From: Buttiauxella brennerae ATCC 51605
GTDB lineage: Bacteria; Pseudomonadota; Gammaproteobacteria; Enterobacterales; Enterobacteriaceae
Length of the DNA stretch: 64,000 nucleotides
Direction of reading: 5' to 3'
Assembly: GCF_001654925.1 (NCBI RefSeq)
Contig: NZ_LXER01000017.1
Coordinates: 372,001 to 436,000, forward strand
Positions 8,645 to 17,136 of this stretch are shown here, piece by piece (the stretch's first letter is position 1; each line of letters begins with the position of its first letter). The translations under genes were made by a program, and so were the position numbers. The notes under the pieces were generated by a model that did no database searches, was not told the origin of the DNA, and saw only the letters and a list, made by a program, of their open reading frames with translations.

Positions 8645-9163
8645 GAAGCAAGCCATTTCCCCAACACGAGAAACCTCAATCTCGCTATAGTTTCAAGTCA
8701 GGCTCATTACAGGTTAGTCAGTGCCTAAGCCCATACGACCTGCGTTTTTAAGAATGGCTTAGGCCAACGTGATACCCACCGAATATAGCCGCCTAACTAG
8801 CGGCTTTTTTATACTCACCATTAATTAATGCATGATCGATTTCACCGATCAAAACAATCGAATTGATCACTGAAAGTGATTAATTCGCAAGGACAGAACT
8901 ACAACAAATTTTCAACCTGCTTTCAGCGCAGGCTTCGTGTAAGTTCTGTTTACATCCACCGTTGGGTATGTCAGTGGGTGACACAAAGTGACGAAGCGCC
9001 GCCATTCATATAGATAAGGGCGACATTTTTGTCATCTGGTGCCCGTTAGAAAAAACGATCAAATTTTAATCGCATGTAACATAAAAGATTATTCAAATCA
9101 GCCAGATAAATAGCCTTGCATAGATACATAGTTTTTGTGCATACTTGGGAAAACAAAATAACA
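8645..9163. other. Non-coding region with several RNA-like inverted repeats
   Basis: About 520 bp without a convincing reading frame. It contains a perfect 9-bp inverted repeat (GCCTAAGCC 8723-8731 / GGCTTAGGC 8756-8764), a terminator at 8787-8810, and a second structure around 8893-8952 in which CAGAACT pairs with AGTTCTG around an inner CCTGC/GCAGG stem. The arrangement suggests one or two small structured RNAs. Confidence 0.5.
8787..8810 (+). terminator. Intrinsic terminator in the A-cos region
   Basis: Stem AGCCGC/GCGGCT with a 7-base loop, followed by six Ts. It would end transcripts coming from gpA and the HNH gene, or a small RNA that includes the 8723-8764 hairpin. Confidence 0.75.
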
Positions 9164-9182
9164 CTGTTTATACATACAGTTA
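9145..9182 (+). promoter_or_regulatory. LexA box and promoter near cos
   Basis: CTG-TTTATACATA-CAG at 9164-9179 fits the LexA consensus CTG-N10-CAG with an AT-rich centre. A promoter-like pair TTGGGA (9145) and TATACA (9169) places the -10 inside the box, so LexA binding would block it. In coliphage 186 the LexA-controlled antirepressor tum lies in the comparable position near the right end of the genome. Confidence 0.7.
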
Positions 9183-9217
9183 AACTGTGCTATTTAATCA
9201 CATCTTAGCAGCGCAAA

Positions 9218-9328
9218 GTGCTCCTGAATTTTGATGAGTTTTACCCCATTAACAAACTGAACGAGTTTGCTACAGTGGGTTATGCAAGCCGTGATGGCTT
9301 TGTTTTGTGGGATTCTGGGTCCCGGTAA
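9218..9328 (+). CDS. Short ORF downstream of the LexA box
   Basis: 36 codons from a GTG at 9218 to TAA 9326-9328. The peptide looks protein-like (FYPINKLNEFATVGYASRDG). It is the first frame after the LexA-controlled promoter, about 40 bp away. No ribosome binding site is clear, and it may be a decayed or alternatively read 5' part of the gene that follows. Low certainty that it is expressed. Confidence 0.3.
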   Translation: MLLNFDEFYPINKLNEFATVGYASRDGFVLWDSGSR

Positions 9329-9369
9329 CGTTGGCAGTTGAGTAGCACCAAGTGTGCAAAGGGGGATTT

Positions 9370-9576
9370 GTGGTTGATGGTGATTATGCGCATCGGCATT
9401 TGGAACGCATTATGTATGTAGCCGATAGTTCTTTGCTTTTGAGAGATAAACCAGAACAAAAAGAACTGGCTCTGGAAGTCATCAGAAATATCATTGAGGC
9501 TTATTTCAGGCAGGAGAAATTGTCCAAAATAGACAATGCATATCATGATTCCCCTCCCCCTGCTGATGTTACCTAA
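9370..9576 (+). CDS. Small SOS-regulated phage protein, unknown
   Basis: 68 residues from GTG 9370, which has a strong GGGGG ribosome binding site six bases upstream; a longer GTG start at 9352 lacks one. Predicted helical, with an acidic centre (LLLRDKPEQKELALEVIRN). It lies about 190 bp after the LexA box and ends before a terminator and cos. By position it could be the antirepressor that triggers induction, as Tum does in 186, but I see no sequence likeness that proves it. Confidence 0.5.
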   Translation: MVDGDYAHRHLERIMYVADSSLLLRDKPEQKELALEVIRNIIEAYFRQEKLSKIDNAYHDSPPPADVT

Positions 9577-9636
9577 ACACTGCATGTCTATGCTGCATGA
9601 AATCGCATGATCGCAAAAGGATCGCAATCACTCCGG

Positions 9637-9660
9637 CCCGCCAGTATTGGCGGGCTTTTG
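9637..9660 (+). terminator. Intrinsic terminator before cos
   Basis: CCCGCCA-GTAT-TGGCGGG hairpin followed by CTTTTGCTT. It closes the LexA-controlled rightward transcript and separates it from the leftward portal operon. Confidence 0.7.
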
Positions 9661-9704
9661 CTTATATCGGGCACCTGCATGAAAACTATTACACGAAGCG
9701 GGCA

Positions 9705-9723
9705 GGCGTGGCGGGGCTACCAT
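9705..9723. other. Candidate cos site
   Basis: GGCGTGGCGGGGCTACCAT agrees in 15 of 19 positions with the 186 cohesive end as I recall it (GGCGTGGCGGGGAAAGCAT), and closely with P2/P4. It is located exactly where cos lies in this family, upstream of portal gene Q, in a GC-rich repeat-laden stretch (9700-9830). The terminase (gpP/gpM) would cut here for packaging. Confidence 0.75.
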
Positions 9724-9938
9724 TGCGCGCGGCGGGGTTTGGGGTGGGTTGAAGCCCTCGCAAGGTCCACGCATGCCGCCGCAGCGGCACGCTGGCGCGT
9801 CGTCGCGTGTGCACATGCGCAAAGGTGTGAGTGTGGCAACGTGCGCACAGCGTGCTGCTGTGGCTTTCTGGTTGGGTTATGGCGTAAAAAAACCGCCCGA
9901 GTGGCGGCTATGGTCAGGAAGTCGCAGGAGATTTGCTA

Positions 9939-10976
9939 TCAGGCTGGCATATCCAGGCTGTAAGGGGCGAAGCGGATCACCTCCTCACCCAGCCAGTCAT
10001 TCAGTTCCATCATGCGGTTCTGTAATGGGGTCAGTTCATTGCGCACAAAGACGGTGCTGGCTTTACCTACATCACCAAACCCGCCAGCGTTCTGCGGAAT
10101 GATGCCCATCATCTGCGGTGGTACACGGTGAACGGCCAGCATGTCATCGCGGCTGACGTTCTTGATGTTCAGAAACTCATCCTTTGCCGCCACTTCTGAC
10201 AGCGGAATTATCTGGATGCCGTCCTTCTTTCCGTTTGGGCTGTACATAAACAGGTTGCGGAAGTTACCAGGACCTTTCGATTTGCGCAGCGCTTCACGGA
10301 TGTTGTCTACATCCGACTGGTTTTGTGCCGGGTCGCTCATATACATGATGAAGCCAGCATGGCTGCCATTCAGGTAGAACTTGCGGCGAAACAGCGTGGC
10401 TGACTCATTCAACAGCATAGAGGGAATGGCGCTCAGATATTCCGGCAGGCCGTAAACCTCCTGGTTTAAATCCGGTTCCATCAGGTGGAACACATTCCCC
10501 GTTTCAAACTGGTACGGTTCCGTGGTGTAGCCATACTGAACAAACCAATAGGTGTCGAAGTCGATACCGCGGCGTGTGTACTTGGCCAGCGTGGGTTCAA
10601 GTGACAGCGTTTTCCCCAGGCGACTGACGCGCCGTTCCAGATAAGCATTACCGAACACCAGAAAATCCTGCACAAAGCGGCTGAATTTCTGCTGGCTTAA
10701 CAGTGGGTGTGGGATAAACGTGCTGGTCAGGATGTTGCGCTTCACAAAGACCGGCGAACTGTGGTGAACCGCCGAGCGAAACGAACGGGCCAGCCCGTCA
10801 AAGCTTATCGGTGGCTCAAACCAGCGGTCCATCTGCACGCATTCCAGATAGTCCATCAATTCACGGCGGTCCAGAACGGGGATCGGGTCACCAAAAGAAA
10901 ACGCTTCGGCGTGCGCTTGCGCCTGTTCGGGCTGGGTGCGCAGCTGTTGTGCCTTGTTGGTTTTGCGCTTACTCAT
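9939..10976 (-). CDS. Q: Portal protein gpQ
   Basis: 345 residues, the normal length of P2 gpQ. It forms the dodecameric portal ring through which DNA is packaged and to which the tail joins. Recognisable segments include NAYLERR, a GLPEYLSA loop and DDMLAVHRVPPQMMGI near the C-terminal third, all typical of phage_portal_2 proteins. Transcribed leftward as the last gene of P, terminase-like paralogue, Q; the upstream stop is immediately before its ATG. In P2 this operon is read from the Ogr-dependent P promoter. Confidence 0.95.
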   Translation of the reverse strand: MSKRKTNKAQQLRTQPEQAQAHAEAFSFGDPIPVLDRRELMDYLECVQMDRWFEPPISFDGLARSFRSAVHHSSPVFVKRNILTSTFIPHPLLSQQKFSRFVQDFLVFGNAYLERRVSRLGKTLSLEPTLAKYTRRGIDFDTYWFVQYGYTTEPYQFETGNVFHLMEPDLNQEVYGLPEYLSAIPSMLLNESATLFRRKFYLNGSHAGFIMYMSDPAQNQSDVDNIREALRKSKGPGNFRNLFMYSPNGKKDGIQIIPLSEVAAKDEFLNIKNVSRDDMLAVHRVPPQMMGIIPQNAGGFGDVGKASTVFVRNELTPLQNRMMELNDWLGEEVIRFAPYSLDMPA

Positions 10977-11681
10977 TTATGCTACCGCCGGTTGCCACTG
11001 GCACATATACGCCATTTCGAAATGATCTGGCTGCATTGAGCTGCGAATGGAATCAACCCGCTCTTTTGTGTACAGCGTGCAGTCTGAATTGAGCAGGTCT
11101 TCAATAGTGATAACTCCGCTCCAGGTGTCCGGTTTCGGTGCTGTGATTTTTTGATAAGCCTGCCATGCAGCAAAAGAGCGCGATGGCGTGGTGTAGTAAG
11201 TCTGGCGGTGATGTTTATGACACGCCAGGCTGCTGGCCATCTTCATCAGCAGTGCCGGGTTATTAGCCCAGGCATATTCCGGGACATAGACATTTCCGCT
11301 GTATGCCGCCATCAATGCATCAACCATCAAAAACGAAATTTGTGCGCCATTGGATATGCGATAAACGGTGGCTTTATCTTCAATAAAGCTTTCGCGCGTT
11401 CCTTCAAATCCATCCAGTCCAAGGGAACCAGCGAAATAGTGGTGAGCGTTGTCCAGTGTTCCCACATCATCAGCCAGGAAAATCTGGTCACGTCCGGTAT
11501 GCAGTGCATCCAGTAATGCCTCAAGCGAGAAAAGCCAGTCAGCGCCACATACGCGGGTTTTCGTCAGATGCCGGGTGCGGCAACCCTGTTTGAACCATTC
11601 ACGCTGATAATTAAAGGCAGTATCAATAAACAACTGATTCAGGTTGCGAACAGCGTTATCGCCAAGGTTGATTTTATGCAT
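10977..11681 (-). CDS. Terminase ATPase-like paralogue, probably inactive
   Basis: 234 residues that align with the ATPase half of the neighbouring gpP: shared FxYQRxW, a TGR-[DN]-QIFL motif, SxNV/LYxxEYxW and QTYxxTPS. The gpP Walker A KSRQIGAT is KTRVCGAD here (residues 41-48), losing the final Thr, and the Walker B LYLDE is VYVPE (131-135), losing the Asp but keeping the Glu. The nuclease half is absent. ATP hydrolysis is therefore unlikely. Its ATG overlaps the gpP stop (ATGA), and gpQ follows directly. It probably arose by tandem duplication and may regulate or scaffold packaging; function unknown. Confidence 0.75.
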   Translation of the reverse strand: MHKINLGDNAVRNLNQLFIDTAFNYQREWFKQGCRTRHLTKTRVCGADWLFSLEALLDALHTGRDQIFLADDVGTLDNAHHYFAGSLGLDGFEGTRESFIEDKATVYRISNGAQISFLMVDALMAAYSGNVYVPEYAWANNPALLMKMASSLACHKHHRQTYYTTPSRSFAAWQAYQKITAPKPDTWSGVITIEDLLNSDCTLYTKERVDSIRSSMQPDHFEMAYMCQWQPAVA

Positions 11682-13447
11682 CAGAAAATCTCCACAATAT
11701 TGGTATTGCTGGCGTTGATACCTTCCAGCGGTTCGTTAAATAAGGCGTGCATGGTTGCCCACGCTAAATCGGCGTGACTGGCTTCTTCACTGCGGCTGGC
11801 TTCATAGGTCGGGCGGTTACCGCTGGCGGTGGTAGAACGGCGAATGGCCATAAAACTCTGGGCTATGTCGGTGTGGCCTGCGTCAAATTCCAGGCGGCGG
11901 TGGCTGATAATGTCGTAGGCTTTCAGCACCAGGGCGTTTTTCACATTCGGGTTGTAGACAAACTCGCGTGTCGCTGGGAAGAATTTTTTCACGGCCTGAT
12001 AAACACCATGACCGACGCCGGTAGAGTCGATACCGATGTAGGTCACGTTGTATTGTTTGGTCAGGTTCTCAATGGCATTGGCCTGGGCAGCAAAGTCCAT
12101 GCCCTTCCACTGGTGACGCTCCAGAATGCGGAACTTGCCACCTTCAACAATCGGTGGCGCAATCACCACACAACCTGCACTGTCGCCACCTTGTGCGCCC
12201 TTTGCCGGATCGTATCCAATCCACACCGGACGCCAGCCAAACGGACGCAACATCAGCGGTTCGAAGTCGTCCCACACTTCCCAGCTGTCCACCATGCAGG
12301 ACTGTAAATCAGCGAGCGGGAATATCGATGCAAGGTCGTCGATAAAGTCACACATCAGCAGGTTCTGGTATTCATCCGGGCTGTATTCAAGGCGCAGCTG
12401 GTCGAGGTCAAACAGATTACAGCCACCGTTGACTGCATCTTCCACGGTGACAATCTGGCGATACTGACCATCCGGGCAAATGACGCCACGCGCTAAATGC
12501 GTGTGGGTCAGGTCGATATCCACCCGGTCAGTTTTGGCACGGCCCCGGTTATAGAGCGCCCCGGACCAGAACGGGTAAGCGCTGTGAGTCAGGCTGGAGG
12601 GTGTTGAGAAATAGGTCTGACGCCACTTTTTGTGCAGCGCCATACCCGATGCGACTTTGCGCAGCTCCTGGAATTTCGGTATCCAAAAATATTCATCCAG
12701 ATACAGATTGCCGTGATAGCTCTGCGCGGTGCGGGCGTTGGTACCGAGGAAATACAGGCAGGCCCCGTTGCTCAGTGTCATCGGGTCGCCTTTCAGCTCC
12801 ACTTCCACCTCGCGGGCAAACTCCAGAATGTACTGTTTGAAAACGTGCGCCTGGGCTTTACTGGCTGACAGGAAAATCTGGTTGCGGCCAGTGGTCAGCG
12901 CATCCAGTAGCGCCTCGCGGGCAAAGTAGAACGTCGCCCCAATCTGGCGAGATTTAAGCACGTTGCGGATTCGGTGTTTATTCCCGGCATCCCACCAGTT
13001 GCGCTGATAACCAAACAGCGAATCGTGGAAAATCTCCTGGAGCTTTTCGATTTGCTCATCACTGAAGACGTTCTTTTCCGGTGGTTTGCGGTCGCCTTTG
13101 TTGCGGTTGGCCACGTTCGGGTTCAGGTCGGCTTCATTGCCGCCATTGTTGAATTTACCGATACGGGCATGGCGTTCTGACTGGCGGGCCAGCAGGTCGA
13201 TTTCTTTAAAATCCCGCCCCTCTTTGGCAGGGTTCATAATCAGCTGACAGTAACGCGCCGCCGTGGTGAGCTGCATCTGTTCAAGCGGTCCATAGCTTCC
13301 CCACTTGTCGCGCTTCTTCCAGCTGTGTACGGTTGCAGGCTTCTCTCCCAGCATTTCAGCAATGCGGGCGATTCGTAACCCCTGAAAGTACAGGAACATA
13401 GCCTGACGGCGGGGGTCGAGGTCCGTGTTAACAGTTGTCGTTGTCAT
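11681..13447 (-). CDS. P: Terminase large subunit gpP
   Basis: 588 residues, close to P2 gpP. An N-terminal HTH (about 20-48, with PATVHSWKKR) precedes the packaging ATPase with Walker A KSRQIGAT (165-172) and Walker B LYLDE (248-252). The C-terminal nuclease begins at IGYDPAKG with its conserved Asp and continues through GIDSTGVG. It cuts cos and pumps DNA into proheads with gpM. First gene of the leftward packaging operon, divergent from gpO across a shared Ogr site. Confidence 0.97.
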   Translation of the reverse strand: MTTTTVNTDLDPRRQAMFLYFQGLRIARIAEMLGEKPATVHSWKKRDKWGSYGPLEQMQLTTAARYCQLIMNPAKEGRDFKEIDLLARQSERHARIGKFNNGGNEADLNPNVANRNKGDRKPPEKNVFSDEQIEKLQEIFHDSLFGYQRNWWDAGNKHRIRNVLKSRQIGATFYFAREALLDALTTGRNQIFLSASKAQAHVFKQYILEFAREVEVELKGDPMTLSNGACLYFLGTNARTAQSYHGNLYLDEYFWIPKFQELRKVASGMALHKKWRQTYFSTPSSLTHSAYPFWSGALYNRGRAKTDRVDIDLTHTHLARGVICPDGQYRQIVTVEDAVNGGCNLFDLDQLRLEYSPDEYQNLLMCDFIDDLASIFPLADLQSCMVDSWEVWDDFEPLMLRPFGWRPVWIGYDPAKGAQGGDSAGCVVIAPPIVEGGKFRILERHQWKGMDFAAQANAIENLTKQYNVTYIGIDSTGVGHGVYQAVKKFFPATREFVYNPNVKNALVLKAYDIISHRRLEFDAGHTDIAQSFMAIRRSTTASGNRPTYEASRSEEASHADLAWATMHALFNEPLEGINASNTNIVEIF

Positions 13448-13493
13448 GCCGTCAGACTACGGCCCGAATCACTCTCTTTCCGCATTGCCCCGT

Positions 13494-13511
13494 TGTGCCA
13501 TCCACACCACA
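13494..13511. promoter_or_regulatory. Ogr activator site between P and O
   Basis: TGT-GCCATCCACACC-ACA matches the TGT-N12-ACA site bound by Ogr/Delta at about -55 of P2 late promoters. It is centred between divergent genes P (start 13447) and O (start 13584), and being a dyad it could serve both. A -10-like CATAAA lies about 50 bp to the right. Confidence 0.7.
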
Positions 13512-13583
13512 ACAGCCCCGCATTGTTTCAATTCTCGCTGACCGCAAACATAAAGGCTCTGACGACAAACCGGAGCCTGGACA

Positions 13584-14426
13584 ATGGCAAAGAAAGCAAA
13601 GCGTTTCCGCATTGGTGTTGAAGGTGCCACCACTGACGGGCGCAAGATTGAACGCAGCTGGCTGACACAGATGGCAGCGAATTATGACCCGGCAACGTAC
13701 ACCGCCACGATTAACATGGAGCACATCAAAGGCTATACCGCTGACAGCCCGTTCCGTCGCTACGGCATTGTGGACAAGCTGGAAGCCGTTGAAATCGCTG
13801 ATGGTGCACTGGCGGGCAAAATGGCGCTGTACGCTACTATCACCCCGACCGATGACCTTGTGGCCATGACCGCGAAGATGCAGAAGCTGTTCACCTCCAT
13901 GGAAGTGAACCCCGAATTTGCGGACACCGGCGAAGCCTATCTGGTTGGTCTGGCCGTGACGGATGATCCGGCAAGTCTCGGTACCGAAATTCTGCAATTC
14001 AGCGCAGGTGCAAGCCGTAACCCGCTGGCCTCCCGCAAGCTCTCCCCTGACAACCTGTTTTCTGCCGCAGAAGAAACCCTGCTGGAATTCGAAGACATTG
14101 CCGACCCAAAACCGTCTCTTTTCTCTGTCATTAAAGAACTGTTTGCAGGAAAGCAGACTACGGATGATGCCCGCTTTGGTGACGTGCATAAGGCTGTCGG
14201 TCTGGTGGCTGAAGAGCACCAGAACCTGTCCGGAAAAGTGGATAAGCAGGAAACGGCCATTACCGGATTCAGTGACCAGGTGAAAACGCTGGAAGAACAA
14301 CTGACCGCAACCCAGGACGAACTGGCCACCCTGCGTCAGGAGCTGTCCACCCAGGACAACCGCACGGACCGCCGCAAATTCGCTACTGGTGGCAACCAGG
14401 AATCGCAAGAACTGACCAACTGCTGA
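13584..14426 (+). CDS. O: Capsid scaffold and maturation protease gpO
   Basis: 280 residues. The N-terminal half is the serine protease with probable triad D18 (TTDG), H47 (MEHIKG) and S105 (FTSMEV), matching the known Asp/His/Ser of P2 gpO. The C-terminal third (from about 215) is a coiled-coil scaffold. It guides gpN assembly and cleaves capsid proteins and itself. First gene of the rightward O-N-M-L-X-Y-K-lys-R-S operon, with GGAG before the ATG. Confidence 0.95.
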   Translation: MAKKAKRFRIGVEGATTDGRKIERSWLTQMAANYDPATYTATINMEHIKGYTADSPFRRYGIVDKLEAVEIADGALAGKMALYATITPTDDLVAMTAKMQKLFTSMEVNPEFADTGEAYLVGLAVTDDPASLGTEILQFSAGASRNPLASRKLSPDNLFSAAEETLLEFEDIADPKPSLFSVIKELFAGKQTTDDARFGDVHKAVGLVAEEHQNLSGKVDKQETAITGFSDQVKTLEEQLTATQDELATLRQELSTQDNRTDRRKFATGGNQESQELTNC

Positions 14427-14442
14427 TGGAGCATCTGCACAA

Positions 14443-15486
14443 ATGAAAAAACACACACGCTTTCAATACAATGCCTATCTGACGCAGGTGGCGAAACTTA
14501 ATGAAGTTTCTGTGGATGATGTCACTGCCACGAAGTTTTCTGTGACGCCATCGGTAGCACAGACGCTGGAAGACTTGATCCAGAACTCTGCGGCGTTTCT
14601 GACGATGGTTAACATCGTGCCGGTGCCAGAACAATCAGGCCAGCCGCTGGGCCTCGGTGTGGGTACATCTGTTGCGGGTACGACCGATACCACAACCAAA
14701 GACCGTGAATGTACCGACCCGACAGACCTGAACGGCGTGCCTTATAAGTGCACCCAGACCAACTTTGATACCGCGCTTCCCTACGCCAAGATTGATATGT
14801 GGGCAAAGTTCCAGGACTTCCAGACCCGTATCCGTAACGCCATCGTGAAACGTCAGGCGCTGGACCGCCTTATGATCGGTTTCAACGGCACCAGTCGCGC
14901 CGCCACCTCAAACCGCAGCACTAATCCCAAACTTCAGGACGTGAATATCGGTTGGTTGCAGAACATCCGCACCAATGCGCCAACTCGCGTGATGAGTAAA
15001 ATCACGAATGCCGGTACGGACCGCAATGAAATTCATGTGGGCCTGAAAGGGGATTACGTGAACCTGGATGCACTGGTGATGGATGCGACCAACAACCTGA
15101 TTGATGAGGTTTATCAGGATGATGACGGTCTGGTCGTGGTCTGTGGTCGCGATATGCTTGCGGATAAATATTTCCCGCTTGTGAACAAAGACCAGGCCAA
15201 TACCGAAGCGCTGGCCGCTGATTTAATTATCAGCCAGAAACGCATCGGCAATCTACCAGCAGTACGCGCCCCTTACTTCCCGGCAGGCACTTTGTTAATC
15301 ACCCGTCTGGATAACCTGTCCATCTACTGGCAGGAAGACAGTCGCCGCCGCCAGGTGACCGACAATCCTAAGCGTGATCGGGTTGAAAACTTTGAGTCCG
15401 TCAATGAAGCCTATGTCATTGAAGACCTGCGCGGTGCCTGCCTGATTGAAAACATCATGGTGAAAGAAGACTGGAGCAAAGCGTAA
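14443..15486 (+). CDS. N: Major capsid protein gpN
   Basis: 347 residues, HK97-fold capsid of the P2 gpN family. The N-terminal MKKHTRFQYNAYL segment contains the expected processing region, followed by PSVAQTLED and the LGVGTSVAGTTDT motif; the C-terminus has the conserved VENFESVNEAYVIED. P2 gpN is about 357 residues. It overlaps the start of gpM by 1 bp (TAATG). Confidence 0.97.
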   Translation: MKKHTRFQYNAYLTQVAKLNEVSVDDVTATKFSVTPSVAQTLEDLIQNSAAFLTMVNIVPVPEQSGQPLGLGVGTSVAGTTDTTTKDRECTDPTDLNGVPYKCTQTNFDTALPYAKIDMWAKFQDFQTRIRNAIVKRQALDRLMIGFNGTSRAATSNRSTNPKLQDVNIGWLQNIRTNAPTRVMSKITNAGTDRNEIHVGLKGDYVNLDALVMDATNNLIDEVYQDDDGLVVVCGRDMLADKYFPLVNKDQANTEALAADLIISQKRIGNLPAVRAPYFPAGTLLITRLDNLSIYWQEDSRRRQVTDNPKRDRVENFESVNEAYVIEDLRGACLIENIMVKEDWSKA

Positions 15487-16142
15487 TGAGCAGCCCCGCC
15501 CGCGCACACCGCCTGCGGGTTGAAGCTGAACTGACTGCCCGTGAGGGCAGTCATCAGCAAACTCTCAGCGGCTCTGACCAGATGTTAATGCAGCTTTCGG
15601 AAGATTTGCGCCGACTGAAAGGCGTGCAGTCCACTGAAAAGAAAGCCGAACTTAAACGCACGCTTCTGCCGAAATACGAACCCTGGGTGACCGGCATTCT
15701 GACCGGTGACGGCTCCCGTCAGGATGATGTAGTGATGCACATTCTCGTCTGGCGTATTGATGCCGGTGACTATCACGGTGCCCTCGAAATTGGCCGCCAT
15801 GCGCTGAAATACGGCTGGGTGCTGCCCGTTCGTTACAACCGCACCACGGCAACGGCAATTGCTGAAGAATTTGCCGATGCCGCACAGCGTGCATTTACCG
15901 CTAAGCAGCCATTCAGTGCCGCACTGCTGACCCAGGCACTTGAGCTGGTCGATGCGCACGATATGCCTGACCAGTCCCGCGCCCGTTTGCACAAAGCGAT
16001 TGGTTATGCACTGCGTGAAAACGGCCAGCTGGCGGCTTCAGTGAATCACCTGAACCGTGCGCTGGAGCTGGATAGCCGTTGCGGTGTGAAAAAAGACATT
16101 GAGCGACTGGGGACCCAGTTGCGTAAAGCCAGCAATGGCTGA
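15486..16142 (+). CDS. M: Terminase small subunit gpM
   Basis: 218 residues (P2 gpM is about 247). It recognises cos DNA and partners with gpP. The RxKGVQSTEKKAELKRTLLPKY segment and a YEPWV...DDVVMHILVWRIDAGDY region match the family; the C-terminus is a helical repeat-like stretch. It follows gpN directly and precedes gpL after 93 bp. Confidence 0.93.
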   Translation: MSSPARAHRLRVEAELTAREGSHQQTLSGSDQMLMQLSEDLRRLKGVQSTEKKAELKRTLLPKYEPWVTGILTGDGSRQDDVVMHILVWRIDAGDYHGALEIGRHALKYGWVLPVRYNRTTATAIAEEFADAAQRAFTAKQPFSAALLTQALELVDAHDMPDQSRARLHKAIGYALRENGQLAASVNHLNRALELDSRCGVKKDIERLGTQLRKASNG

Positions 16143-16235
16143 CAGAACGTGCCCACGCGCGGGGCGGCACGGGGTGGCGACAGGCAAATGCCGCATCAAA
16201 ACCCCGTCCACCGCCCGACTAATAAGGTGAAATAG

Positions 16236-16715
16236 ATGCAGCAGCCAATGAAATTCATCGCACCCGAACCGGTGCCGGACGGCGCGAAGGACATTATCAC
16301 CAATAACCCGTTCTGGCCTGACCTTGATATCTCCGAGTTTCGGGCAGAAATGCGCACCGATGGCACCGTGACCCCAGCCAGACTGCGGCAGGCCGTTCTC
16401 ACCGCGATTTCCGAAGTGAACGCCGAGCTATTCGACTTTAAACAGCGACAGATGATTGCCGGTTATGCCTCGCTTGCGGATGTTCCGGCTGATGTGATCG
16501 ACGGCGAAAGCCAGCGTTTGCAGCTCTACCGTCGCGCCGTCTGGTGCTGGACCAAAGCCACACTGACCGAGCGTTATCGTGATTTTGACGCCACGGCCAG
16601 TGGTAACAAAAAAGCGGATGAGATGGTCACGACAGTAGATGACCTGTGGCGTGATGTGAACTGGTCGCTCAGTCGTTTGCAGGATAAACCGCGAATGATT
16701 GTGGAGCTTATCTGA
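16236..16715 (+). CDS. L: Head completion protein gpL
   Basis: 159 residues, P2 gpL family. Conserved features are NPFWPDLD near residue 25 and LYRRAVWCWTKATLTERYRDFD in the middle. It stabilises filled heads and forms part of the head-tail connector. Its TGA overlaps the ATG of gpX. Confidence 0.93.
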   Translation: MQQPMKFIAPEPVPDGAKDIITNNPFWPDLDISEFRAEMRTDGTVTPARLRQAVLTAISEVNAELFDFKQRQMIAGYASLADVPADVIDGESQRLQLYRRAVWCWTKATLTERYRDFDATASGNKKADEMVTTVDDLWRDVNWSLSRLQDKPRMIVELI

Positions 16716-16918
16716 TGAAAGTGCGGGCGCAGCAGTACGACACGGTGGACGGTCTTTGCTGGCGACATTATGGCCGCACGCAGGGCATGACCGAGCGCGT
16801 ACTGGCTGCGAATCCGGGGCTGGCTGATATCGGCCCTGTTTTACCCCACGGGCTGGAGGTGGAATTGCCGGATATCGTACCGGCTGCCACCACCCAGACC
16901 GTACAGCTATGGGACTGA
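16715..16918 (+). CDS. X: Tail protein gpX (LysM-like)
   Basis: 67 residues, exactly the size of P2 gpX. The fold is LysM-like: DTVDGLCWRHYGRT, then VLAANPGLAD, then GLEVELPD. It is a small structural tail component in the late operon between gpL and the holin. Confidence 0.92.
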   Translation: MKVRAQQYDTVDGLCWRHYGRTQGMTERVLAANPGLADIGPVLPHGLEVELPDIVPAATTQTVQLWD

Positions 16919-16920
16919 CC

Positions 16921-17136
16921 ATGACAATTGAAAAAGTCACGGCCTTTATTGTGTACTGGATTGCGGTATTTCTTGCCTGGCTGGGTGGCTGGTCCATTCA
17001 GGATGCGGCGGCCGCAGTCGGTATGGCGCTCGGTGCAGGTATGTTTGCGGTCAGCTGGTACTACCGCCGCAAAACCTTCCAGTTACTGGCAGGCGGCAAA
17101 ATCAGTCAGGAGGTCTATGAGCGCGCAAATCGTTAA
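16921..17136 (+). CDS. Y: Holin gpY
   Basis: 71 residues from the ATG at 16921, two bases after the gpX stop; an in-frame ATG at 16909 overlaps gpX and is less likely. Two strong membrane segments (about 8-24 and 30-47) and a charged C-terminal tail are typical of phage holins. It would permeabilise the inner membrane at the lysis time and, with a SAR endolysin next door, act as a pinholin or conventional holin. The endolysin start lies inside its 3' end. Confidence 0.85.
   Translation: MTIEKVTAFIVYWIAVFLAWLGGWSIQDAAAAVGMALGAGMFAVSWYYRRKTFQLLAGGKISQEVYERANR

Noticed and set aside
9607-9963. 118-codon plus-strand frame over the cos region
   Set aside because: High-GC sequence with long chance frames in several phases, no ribosome binding site, and it contains the terminator and cos.
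13452-14456. 334-codon open frame on the minus strand opposite gpO
   Set aside because: It mirrors gpO, whose protease and scaffold motifs are certain; the antisense product has no recognisable domain.
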